DNA of 13,327 nt. Source: Elusimicrobiota bacterium (GTDB lineage Bacteria > Elusimicrobiota > Elusimicrobia > Elusimicrobiales > UBA9959). Shown here piece after piece: positions 1-6,623 of this stretch. The notes under the pieces are model-generated. The model worked only from the letters and a program-made list of their open reading frames with translations, did not search any database and was not told the origin of the DNA. Position 1 is the first letter of the stretch. Each line of letters starts with the position of its first letter. The stretch covers positions 30,412 through 43,738 of the forward strand of contig DMES01000019.1 in the NCBI GenBank assembly GCA_003450815.1, given 5' to 3'. Made by a program: the position numbers and the translations under genes.

Positions 1-26
1 GGTCTGCTGGACTTTTTCAGCAGACC
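1..26. repeat. Perfect 9-bp palindrome at window start
   Basis: GGTCTGCTG (1-9) pairs with CAGCAGACC (18-26) around an 8-base loop. It starts one base beyond the stop codon of the minus-strand DUF1207 gene, so it could act as a transcription terminator for that operon. The bases that would show a T-tract lie outside the window. It also contains GACTTTTTCAG (10-20), whose exact complement is found at the other end of the window, so an insertion-sequence end or dispersed repeat is an equally good reading. Confidence 0.6.
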
Positions 27-863
27 CTAAATGTGCGCGATAATGCCCAGTGAAATGTTCCGTTCCCTTTTATCGTAAAACTGTCCGAGCCGGGAATATC
101 CGTTATAAAATTCCAGTATCAGCTTCTGTGAAAAAATCCGATTTGTTTCTTTGCCCAGTCTGATCCCGAATTGCACATTGACATCCATGTTCCAGGCATG
201 CTCCTCATTGCATTTAAAATTTGAATTTGCAAAGAACCGGCCGCCAATAAATCTGAAAGGGATCGCTACATTATATTGCAGCGCCAGCCTGCCGCGGGGT
301 GCAACAGGGTCTTTACGCAGAATATAATGCGCTCCGTAGGCATGTCTGACAGCCCCGGATAAAGTCCCGTAATAAAGCAGCCGCACTACTTCCCGCGAAT
401 AATTTATCCGGCGGTAATGATAGGTGGCGGTATCTAAGATCGCTTCATCACCCAGATGGGAGCTCTTATGGAAAAGATAAACCTCCATATCTCCGGGCAA
501 ACTAAATGGCTTTCTGATAACCAGATTAAGCCCGCCTGTATAATCGGCGTTCAGAAGGTCAAAAGATTTTGAATTGACCGCAAACCTGGACCTGAAATCT
601 CCGAGCACATTTACGCCGGCGCGCTCCTCCGCGCCGTCATTGGCGCTGAGCAGAGGCACCGCCCCGCCAATGCCGATATCCCAAAAGATCATTTGATTGA
701 AATATTCGCCCAGGCTATGTGTGAATAGGGTCCGGATTAACGGCTGGTCGGGGTCTGAAACAAGCATCTCGCTCTTTTTAGCGCTAAAAAACTCATATTC
801 ATATGCCTGGCATTGGCATGTCAGCGCTGAAATAATAAGTCCCAAGGAAAAAAATCGCATCAT
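27..863 (-). CDS. DUF1207-type outer-membrane beta-barrel protein
   Basis: A 278-residue exported protein of unknown function. Residues 1-20 form a Sec signal peptide (MMRFF, then a hydrophobic stretch, cleavage expected after CQA). It is not a lipoprotein signal, since T precedes the first cysteine. The mature chain is rich in alternating aromatic strands and ends in a strand-like NISLGIIAHI, as expected of an outer-membrane barrel. The segment HKSSHLGDE (132-140) and the C-terminal GYSRLGQFYDKRE followed by SLGI match my memory of the DUF1207 family, whose members are often longer. The start codon overlaps the stop of the deacetylase gene by four bases (ATGA), which implies translational coupling. 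A second ATG follows immediately and could equally be used. Export and barrel fold are well supported. The family name is from memory, and the function is unknown. Confidence 0.7.
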   Translation of the reverse strand: MMRFFSLGLIISALTCQCQAYEYEFFSAKKSEMLVSDPDQPLIRTLFTHSLGEYFNQMIFWDIGIGGAVPLLSANDGAEERAGVNVLGDFRSRFAVNSKSFDLLNADYTGGLNLVIRKPFSLPGDMEVYLFHKSSHLGDEAILDTATYHYRRINYSREVVRLLYYGTLSGAVRHAYGAHYILRKDPVAPRGRLALQYNVAIPFRFIGGRFFANSNFKCNEEHAWNMDVNVQFGIRLGKETNRIFSQKLILEFYNGYSRLGQFYDKRERNISLGIIAHI

Positions 864-1633
864 AAAATCGGGTCCTGTAAAAGTTCTTCCAGGCTGACGA
901 GTGAATACCCGAGCGCCTGAAAGTGTTTAATTACTCCGGTCGCGGCAGCCGCGAGATTTTCAGGGGAAGCCCCGCCGTCATGAAGCAATACGATGCTGCC
1001 GTCGCGGGCCGCGCCGGCGATCCTGGCCACGGTGACTTTCGCCGGGGTTCCCCGGTCATAGGGGCGGACATCCCAACCGATCAGCTTCAGGCCTGTTGCG
1101 CGCAGGACCGGCCCCAGGTGTGGATTTGTGAGGCCCATAGGGCTGCGGTAATACTTCGGGCTGATCCCTGAAAGGTCTTTGATGACCTGCTGGGTGCGCA
1201 GTATCTCCGTTTTGAGAGGGCCTCCTGCAAGGAAGTTCGTCCACCATTTATGTCTATAGGAATGGTTGCCAAGCGTATGGCCCTCAGCCACGATCCGCCT
1301 GAGAATTTCTTCGTGCGCGTGTGCGTGTTCGCCTGTGCAAAAAAAGGTCGCGCGCGCTTTATGCTTTTTCAGGACCTCAAGCAGGGCAGGCGTTGCCTCA
1401 GCGTCGGGCCCGTCGTCAAATGTTAAAGCTATCCTTTTCTTGCCGGGCTTTCCGCGGCAGACCGACTTACAGAAATAATTCATCTTAATCGCAAAACCCC
1501 CCGCCGCTGATATCGCCAAATAGCCCAAAAATAAAGATCCGGCGCACCACCACCGGGCCGGCCCGTCCAGAAGGGCTGCCGCCCCGGCAATCCCGGCGGT
1601 GGTTACGGCTGTCGCGTAATAAAATAATGTCAT
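860..1633 (-). CDS. Membrane-anchored polysaccharide deacetylase (NodB domain)
   Basis: A 257-residue carbohydrate esterase family 4 enzyme, expected to remove N- or O-acetyl groups from peptidoglycan, chitin-like or surface polysaccharide. The N-terminus holds one or two membrane segments (about 4-22 and 30-50), so the catalytic domain is probably anchored facing the periplasm. NodB motifs appear in order: TFDDGP (71-76, catalytic base and metal Asp), H124 and H128 in HSYRH (metal ligands), RSPMG (substrate groove), GWDVRPYDRG, and LLHDGG near the C-terminus (catalytic His). All key residues are present. The gene lies 34 bases downstream of the serine hydrolase and overlaps the next gene by ATGA, so the three are probably cotranscribed. 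No clear Shine-Dalgarno site precedes the ATG. The natural substrate cannot be told from sequence. Confidence 0.92.
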   Translation of the reverse strand: MTLFYYATAVTTAGIAGAAALLDGPARWWCAGSLFLGYLAISAAGGFAIKMNYFCKSVCRGKPGKKRIALTFDDGPDAEATPALLEVLKKHKARATFFCTGEHAHAHEEILRRIVAEGHTLGNHSYRHKWWTNFLAGGPLKTEILRTQQVIKDLSGISPKYYRSPMGLTNPHLGPVLRATGLKLIGWDVRPYDRGTPAKVTVARIAGAARDGSIVLLHDGGASPENLAAAATGVIKHFQALGYSLVSLEELLQDPIL

Positions 1634-1667
1634 TGTAAAAATATATAGAGCGCCTGAATATCAGAAA

Positions 1668-2924
1668 CTATTTCGCCTGCGCCTCCGCCAGGCGCAGCAA
1701 CAGCCGGGGACCGGCGCTTATGTCCCAGTTGAAACTGTTTTGTAAAACCACTACCGCGGTGCGATGCTTAACATCAAGGCCAAGGTAGGTCGAGTAACCG
1801 GCAACAAAACCGATCTGGCGGGTTATCTTGAGGCCTCCGGCATCATCCACATTCCAGGCAATTGCGGGCGCGGCTTTCAATTGCTCAAAGCGCACAAGCA
1901 GGGTGTCCGGCAATGCTGCGCTGAGCGCCTGATTTTCAACGGGATTTAAATGAGCGGAAGCATAGGTGAGCAGGTCTTCGGCGGTGGAATAAAGTCCCGC
2001 CGAGCCGCGCATAATATCGGTGAAGTCCCAGTCTGTCGTTGGCCGTCCGCGTCGTCTGAATTTCGGCTGGTCGCCGGTGTAACCATGCGCGCGGCCGGCA
2101 AAGCCCGGCAGGTTTTCCGGCACATAGCCTGTGTTTTTTAACCCCAGGGGATTAACCATGTATTCCTGCAGCAGAGCGTCCACCTTTTTGCCGGTGCGCA
2201 GCTCCAGCACATAACCCAGCAGGGCATAGCCCATGCTGGAATAGCGCACCTTAACCGCATGGGGCGCATTAAAATCCGCCAGATAGTTTATTAAAAAAGC
2301 GCGGTCGAAATGACGATAAAAACTTTTGCCGGTAAACGAATATTGGATGACATACCGCAAGGTTTGCAGGGTCATAGGCTGACGCGGCAGGCCGGAAGTA
2401 TGTGTGGCCAGCTGCAGCAGGGTTATTTTTTTGGCGTCGTCGCTTAAGGGGATGCCGGCGGGCAGCAGCTTATACAGCGGATCGTCCCATGACAGCGTGC
2501 CGTTACGCACTAATTGCGCCGCAATGGCGCCCAGGAATCCTTTGCTGACCGAGCCTATAGCGAACAGCGTATTGCCGTCAGGCTTGCTGCCGTTTGCCAG
2601 GGCAGTTACGCCATAGCCATAAAAATGTCTGCTGCCATCCGGCAGGAGCACCCCGACAACTATGCCGGGGGTTCGCTTGCCGTCCACCAGCGGCTGCGCC
2701 AGTGAGTCGACTTCGGTTTTCAGATCGCAGCCTCCGGCAATAATGTCCGTTGTTTGCGCGCCGGCGGCTACAGGTTGTGTCAGCGTTCCGGCTGCGGCTT
2801 TCGGCTCGCAACTGTGCGTGTAGCGCATGATTTGCGGATCGCGCGTGCCCAGCCCCATTTTGTTATAGGTGCTGCACCCGCCCAGCAGGAAGACCGCCGG
2901 GCCGCATAGCAAGCAGCAACGCAA
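1668..2924 (-). CDS. AmpH/AmpC-like serine hydrolase, probable lipoprotein
   Basis: A 418-residue beta-lactamase/transpeptidase-fold serine hydrolase, similar in layout to the AmpH DD-peptidase group. Its likely role is cleavage of peptidoglycan stem peptides or a related ester or amide in the periplasm. Numbering from the TTG at 2924: TPGIVVGV (85-92), SVSK (125-128; Ser nucleophile and Lys), THTSGLP (174-180) and YSS (228-230) in place of the usual YxN. The third motif (KTG or HTG) appears as QIG (370-372) before FVAGYST. The hydrophobic N-terminus ends in LGGC (14-17), a lipobox-like site. The start is uncertain: no ATG is available, and TTG 2924 has no ribosome site. A strong AAGGAGG lies at 3001-3007, and the frame is open back to it, but the in-frame codon at the right spacing is ATA (2991-2993). 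The substituted second and third motifs make true beta-lactamase activity unlikely. Confidence 0.85.
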   Translation of the reverse strand: MRCCLLCGPAVFLLGGCSTYNKMGLGTRDPQIMRYTHSCEPKAAAGTLTQPVAAGAQTTDIIAGGCDLKTEVDSLAQPLVDGKRTPGIVVGVLLPDGSRHFYGYGVTALANGSKPDGNTLFAIGSVSKGFLGAIAAQLVRNGTLSWDDPLYKLLPAGIPLSDDAKKITLLQLATHTSGLPRQPMTLQTLRYVIQYSFTGKSFYRHFDRAFLINYLADFNAPHAVKVRYSSMGYALLGYVLELRTGKKVDALLQEYMVNPLGLKNTGYVPENLPGFAGRAHGYTGDQPKFRRRGRPTTDWDFTDIMRGSAGLYSTAEDLLTYASAHLNPVENQALSAALPDTLLVRFEQLKAAPAIAWNVDDAGGLKITRQIGFVAGYSTYLGLDVKHRTAVVVLQNSFNWDISAGPRLLLRLAEAQAK

Positions 2925-3000
2925 CGCGATTGCCAGCGCCTGTACACAGCAGCTGTTGGCTGGCGTTGTTCGCGCTTTGCCTGGACTCGGTATACAAGGA

Positions 3001-3007
3001 CCTCCTT
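3001..3007 (-). promoter_or_regulatory. Strong Shine-Dalgarno site upstream of serine hydrolase
   Basis: On the minus strand this reads AAGGAGG, an excellent match to the anti-Shine-Dalgarno sequence. Two possible starts follow. One is an in-frame ATA at 2993-2991, 7 bases away. The other is a TTG at 2997-2995, 3 bases away and in another frame. The site argues that translation of the serine hydrolase begins near 2990-2997, about 70 bases upstream of the first conventional in-frame start (TTG 2924). That would imply either a non-canonical start or a sequencing or natural frameshift in the signal-peptide region. Confidence 0.55.
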
Positions 3008-3017
3008 AATTTTTTAT

Positions 3018-3046
3018 ATTAAATGGCGACTTGGATATTTTAACAA
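3018..3046 (-). promoter_or_regulatory. Predicted sigma-70-type promoter for the minus-strand envelope operon
   Basis: On the minus strand, TTGTTA (3046-3041, 4 of 6 to the -35 consensus) is followed after exactly 17 bases by TTTAAT (3023-3018, 5 of 6 to the -10 consensus). Transcription would start near 3011, just upstream of the AAGGAGG site. Spacing, position and AT-richness fit a promoter for the serine hydrolase, deacetylase and DUF1207 genes. This is a consensus match by eye only. Confidence 0.5.
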
Positions 3047-3084
3047 TTTAGCGTGTACATGAATCCATCCCAAATTCGCGTGCG

Positions 3085-3090
3085 TATAAT
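3085..3090 (+). promoter_or_regulatory. Possible -10 element for the glycan operon
   Basis: A perfect TATAAT lies 21 bases before the ATG of the nucleotidyltransferase gene. Transcription from it would give a leader of only about 15 bases, which fits the absence of a Shine-Dalgarno site before that ATG. No convincing -35 hexamer is seen 16-18 bases upstream, so the call rests on the -10 match and position. Confidence 0.35.
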
Positions 3091-3111
3091 TGCTAAAATC
3101 TCGTTTAGCTT

Positions 3112-3882
3112 ATGGCTGGAAATCTGGTCTACCTAGTTACTATGGCCGGGTGTGGAAAACGCTTTTCCGATGCCGGGTATTCCCTGCCCAAGTACCTTCT
3201 TAAAGTCGGTAACCGTACGCTTTTTGAGCTGGCATTGTCGTCTCTGCCGCTGGAACTGGGCGCAAAAATAATTTTTGTGGCGCTTAAAGAACACACCAGG
3301 CTGCTGGACCTGCGCGCGTTGGCCTGCGACACGCTGCGCAAACTGGGAGCCCCCGGCCTGAAAAATGAATTACTGCTTCTGGATTCGCCCACCGGCGGGC
3401 AGGCGCTGACGGCGCTTGCGGCGCGCGGCCTTGTTGCGGAAAACGACCAACTGGCGATCTTCAATATTGACACTTATTTCCGGTCGCGGATACTGAAAAC
3501 CGATCTTGAGTCGGCCGGAGCCGGCGGTTCGGACGGGGTGATAGGTTCTTTTAAGCTTCCCGGCCGGGATGAAAAATGGAGCTTTGCCCTTACCGGCCCG
3601 GACGGCAGGGTCATAAAAACAGCGGAAAAAGAGCGGATTTCCGACAACGCGCTTACAGGCTTTTATCATTTCAGCCGTGCCGGGGATTTTTTTGAGGCTG
3701 CTGCTGCCGCGTACAAGTCCGGCAGTGCGGTTAAAGGCGAATATTATGTGGCTCCGCTTTATAACGCCCTTATAAAGCAAGGGCGCCGGTTCTCGCTTTC
3801 CGAAGCGGAGTTGCTGGTGCCGCTCGGCGTTCCGGCAGAGGTGGAAGCGGCCAGCCTGGCCTGGCCCGGTGGATTGCCATGA
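3112..3882 (+). CDS. Sugar-1-phosphate nucleotidylyltransferase (NTP_transferase fold)
   Basis: A 256-residue GT-A-fold nucleotidyltransferase, predicted to activate a sugar phosphate or similar small group to its nucleotide form for glycan synthesis in the cytoplasm. The N-terminal signature VTMAGCGKRF (9-18) is the nucleotide-binding loop, and LPK (25-27) supplies the usual conserved lysine. TGGQALTALAA (94-104) and NIDTY (118-122, with a metal-binding Asp) follow. GEYYVAPLYNALI near 209-221 is typical of small capsule or LPS nucleotidyltransferases. The first ATG is preferred because it keeps the first beta strand (VYLVT). No Shine-Dalgarno site is visible. The stop overlaps the next start by ATGA. 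The fold is clear; the sugar and the nucleotide are not identifiable. Confidence 0.85.
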   Translation: MAGNLVYLVTMAGCGKRFSDAGYSLPKYLLKVGNRTLFELALSSLPLELGAKIIFVALKEHTRLLDLRALACDTLRKLGAPGLKNELLLLDSPTGGQALTALAARGLVAENDQLAIFNIDTYFRSRILKTDLESAGAGGSDGVIGSFKLPGRDEKWSFALTGPDGRVIKTAEKERISDNALTGFYHFSRAGDFFEAAAAAYKSGSAVKGEYYVAPLYNALIKQGRRFSLSEAELLVPLGVPAEVEAASLAWPGGLP

Positions 3883-4601
3883 CGCGGGACGGAATTTCTT
3901 TTTCACTGGTAGTTCCCTGCTACAACGAGGCGGCGGGTTTGGAATCGCTGCTGAATTCTTTCTCGCCCGTTCTGGCCTCTTATAAAAACGCCGAAGTGAT
4001 AATAGTGGATAACGGTTCAACTGACGGAACCCCTGCGGAGATTGAACGGCTGTCAGGCCGGTATCCTTTTGCCAGGTTTGAACATATGGAGGTTAATAGC
4101 GGCTATGGGCGCGGGATTTTGAAGGGGCTTGAAACAGCGAAAGGTGATTATGTGGGCTGGTCTCACGGAGACCTGCAGTACGACTCGCGTTCGGTAGGCG
4201 CGGCTTTGGATATAGCCTTAGCGGCAGCAGGCGCGGCTGAAAAGCTTTTTATAAAGGGCAGGCGGACCGGGCGCGCGGCAGCGGAGGTGTTTTTTACAAG
4301 CGCCATGGCCCTGGCTGCACGCCTCATTCTCGGGCTGGACCTTTCGGATATCAACGGCCAGCCCACGCTGTTCCACAGGTCCCTTTTAGAACGCTGGAAA
4401 AATCCCCCGCCGGATTTCACTCTTGACCTATACGCTTACGCGTGGGCACTGAAGGCGGGCTTCAAGATAGCGCGTTTTCCGACCGCGCTTAGAGCCCGAC
4501 GCCACGGCTCTTCCAGTTGGAATAAAGGTCTTCTGGCACGGCTGAGGGTTTCGCGTGCGGTGCTGGCTTTAAGCCTTGTTCTGCGCAAGGAGCTGCGCTG
4601 A
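3879..4601 (+). CDS. Family 2 glycosyltransferase
   Basis: A 240-residue inverting GT2 enzyme of the polyprenyl-phosphate-sugar synthase type, probably moving the sugar activated by the upstream gene product onto a lipid carrier or glycan at the inner face of the membrane. Motifs: VVPCYNEAA (11-19), IIVDNGSTDGT (41-51, nucleotide-binding Asp), the basic NSGYGRGILKGLETAKGD segment (73-90), HGDLQYD (96-102, equivalent of the usual ADLQ/DxD metal site) and NGQPTLFHRSLL (159-170), often seen in DPM1-like enzymes. No clear C-terminal membrane helices follow, unlike many bactoprenol glucosyltransferases. It overlaps the upstream gene by four bases and its TGA is immediately followed by the ATG of the next gene, so the three are surely one translation-coupled unit. 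Confidence 0.9.
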   Translation: MTRDGISFSLVVPCYNEAAGLESLLNSFSPVLASYKNAEVIIVDNGSTDGTPAEIERLSGRYPFARFEHMEVNSGYGRGILKGLETAKGDYVGWSHGDLQYDSRSVGAALDIALAAAGAAEKLFIKGRRTGRAAAEVFFTSAMALAARLILGLDLSDINGQPTLFHRSLLERWKNPPPDFTLDLYAYAWALKAGFKIARFPTALRARRHGSSSWNKGLLARLRVSRAVLALSLVLRKELR

Positions 4602-6617
4602 ATGGACTTCCTGCTGAAACTGGAATACGCGGTCACGCTCGCCTGCTGGGGAGCGGCTTTGTGGCTTTTCTCGCGCTCTTTTCTTTCTCCCTTTTTACGA
4701 CGCAAAGGATTGTTCCGGGCAGCGTTCTTTTTCACGGCGCTGACTATTTACCTGTTTTACGGCTGGGCCAAAACGCCCCTGCGGAGCGGTTATGACAACG
4801 AACATGACTTTCAATATCTTTCGGTTTCATTTTTTAAGGCCGGTTCGGCGCATGAAGTAATGAGCGTAAAGGAGGCCTCTCCCCTTTTCACCGACGCGGC
4901 CGTGGACCTGATCAGCGGGCATTCGCTTAAGGCTGTTATCTGGAAGAACAGGGCGCTTTTTTTAGCCTCGGTCTGGCTGCTCTTTTCAGCCCTTTTGCTT
5001 TGCGGGCTGGGGCTGGACTCCGCGCTGGCGGGGGCTGGCCTTCTGGGCTTTAATTTTCTTGGGCTGCTTAATTCCAATTCTTTTTCCACCACTTCGGCCA
5101 ACCTTTTTATTTTCACGCTGGCTTTGTACGCTCTGGCTCCGTTTCTTAATGAAGAAAGCCGTACGGAAGAGTCCCGCGGCGCTCAGGGCGCGGGCCGGCG
5201 CCTGGGCCTGCTCGCCTGCGGCTGGCTGCTGCTTACCGCCCGTTATGAGCTGTTTATAGCCCTTTGCGCAATTTGCGTGCCGCTGCTTGCCTGCGGGCGG
5301 CTGAAAGGCCTTTATGCGCGTAAATCCGCCTGGCCGGCTTTATTAGTTTTTCTGACGCTTTGCGCGGCCTGGGGCATCCGTCTTTGTCTGACGAACGCTT
5401 ATAACGGTCCGACTCTTTTTACGCCTTTCAGAAATTTCGCCTATCAGCTTGGTGCGAGGAACCTCGGCATGGTTATGCCTTTCTTTTCTGGCGCTGTTTT
5501 ATCTCTTGCAGCGGGGGCTTTTACGCTTATTCTTTGTGCGGCGTTTTTAGAAAAGGGTCGGCGGTCTTTTTACTTCGGCGCGGCCGCATCGCTTTTTGCG
5601 TGGCTGGCTTTTTTTTCAATTATTTTCATCCCGATCGACCTCTACCCCCTGCATTTTATGAGGCATCAGCTTTATTTTTTTGTTCCCTGTGCAATCTTGG
5701 GAGCTTTTGCCTGGGAGGCTGGGACCGGGTTGGCGAGAACAGGGGCTTCGCGCTTGTTTTTTCTTGTCTTATGTGCGGGCCTGGCTGTTTACGCTTTTTT
5801 CAACTTCCGCTGCGCTGTCTCACTTAATGGGGAGCTTCGCACTAACGACAGGGAATGGCAGCTGCTGGAGGAGGCGCGGGGGAAATGGCCGCCCAATACC
5901 GCGCTGGTGTACCCGGAAGGCGACAACCGGTCCGCGCTATTTGAGAAGTACTTCCCGTTGCTGGACGGATGTGGGGGGCCTCCCGGTCAGAAATTTATTA
6001 AATATCTCCCGCCGTCGGCCTTTATTTTTAAAAAGAAAGCCGTGATCTGCAGTGACAGCTACAGCCCGGGGGAGAATAACTACATGCCTGCCGGTTCGCG
6101 GCCCTGGCTGGAACGAACTTTTTCCCACCGGTTCTATACTATGTGGGATGATGAAACCCGGAAGCCGGTGGTTTTGAGGTTTGGCTTTTACCACGCGGAT
6201 TCAGGCGCAGATAAAGCTTGGATATTTGAGCGCAAAGCCTCATGTCTTATACGGGCAGGTCTCAATAAAGAGGCCCGCTCCATTTTGCAGGAGGCCGTTA
6301 AAGCCGACCCGGACTGCGGGCCGTGCAGGTATGGCCTGGCGGCTGCCTCGCTGTTCTCCGGCCGGACTACGGCTGCTGAGGAGCTTGGCGCGGCCTTTAA
6401 GCTGGACCCGTCCTGCGCTGGTACGCACTATGTGAAAGCCTTCCTTTCCATCCTCAACGGCGATAATGTGGCGGCGGACAGGGAACTGGACGCTATGATG
6501 TCGCAGAAGCTGGAAAGGCGGGCTTACGAACTGGCGGCCGATCTGAAGTTCGGGTTCGTTGCGGCGGGAGGTTCTGGAACCTTATCGCGAAAGGGGTACG
6601 GGCCTGCCGCAAAATAA
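4602..6617 (+). CDS. Polytopic membrane protein, GT-C glycosyltransferase-like, with C-terminal TPR-like tail
   Basis: A 671-residue inner-membrane protein. About eleven hydrophobic helices are visible up to residue 402. An acidic, conserved-looking loop after the second helix (SGYDNEHDFQY, 62-72) sits where GT-C glycosyltransferases carry their catalytic acidic residues, so a lipid-linked-sugar transferase is a reasonable prediction. Residues 410-535 form a soluble, probably periplasmic domain. Residues 540-640 hold two TPR-like helical repeats (KEARSILQEAVKADPDC and AAEELGAAFKLDPSC). The gene starts directly after the GT2 stop codon and closes the operon, ending six bases from the convergent ispH stop. 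It has no obvious named family. Alternatives are a flippase-like or oligosaccharide-acceptor protein. Membrane location is certain; enzymatic role is inference. Confidence 0.7.
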   Translation: MDFLLKLEYAVTLACWGAALWLFSRSFLSPFLRRKGLFRAAFFFTALTIYLFYGWAKTPLRSGYDNEHDFQYLSVSFFKAGSAHEVMSVKEASPLFTDAAVDLISGHSLKAVIWKNRALFLASVWLLFSALLLCGLGLDSALAGAGLLGFNFLGLLNSNSFSTTSANLFIFTLALYALAPFLNEESRTEESRGAQGAGRRLGLLACGWLLLTARYELFIALCAICVPLLACGRLKGLYARKSAWPALLVFLTLCAAWGIRLCLTNAYNGPTLFTPFRNFAYQLGARNLGMVMPFFSGAVLSLAAGAFTLILCAAFLEKGRRSFYFGAAASLFAWLAFFSIIFIPIDLYPLHFMRHQLYFFVPCAILGAFAWEAGTGLARTGASRLFFLVLCAGLAVYAFFNFRCAVSLNGELRTNDREWQLLEEARGKWPPNTALVYPEGDNRSALFEKYFPLLDGCGGPPGQKFIKYLPPSAFIFKKKAVICSDSYSPGENNYMPAGSRPWLERTFSHRFYTMWDDETRKPVVLRFGFYHADSGADKAWIFERKASCLIRAGLNKEARSILQEAVKADPDCGPCRYGLAAASLFSGRTTAAEELGAAFKLDPSCAGTHYVKAFLSILNGDNVAADRELDAMMSQKLERRAYELAADLKFGFVAAGGSGTLSRKGYGPAAK

Positions 6618-6623
6618 TATCTT

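Noticed and set aside
27..863. Lipoprotein signal in the DUF1207-type protein (ALTC, CQC)
   Set aside because: Threonine at the position before cysteine does not fit a lipobox, whereas CQA gives a good signal peptidase I site.
3370..4020. A 216-codon minus-strand frame under the nucleotidyltransferase
   Set aside because: It is opposite a clear GT-A-fold coding sequence and crosses the coupled junction to the GT2 gene, so it is a shadow.
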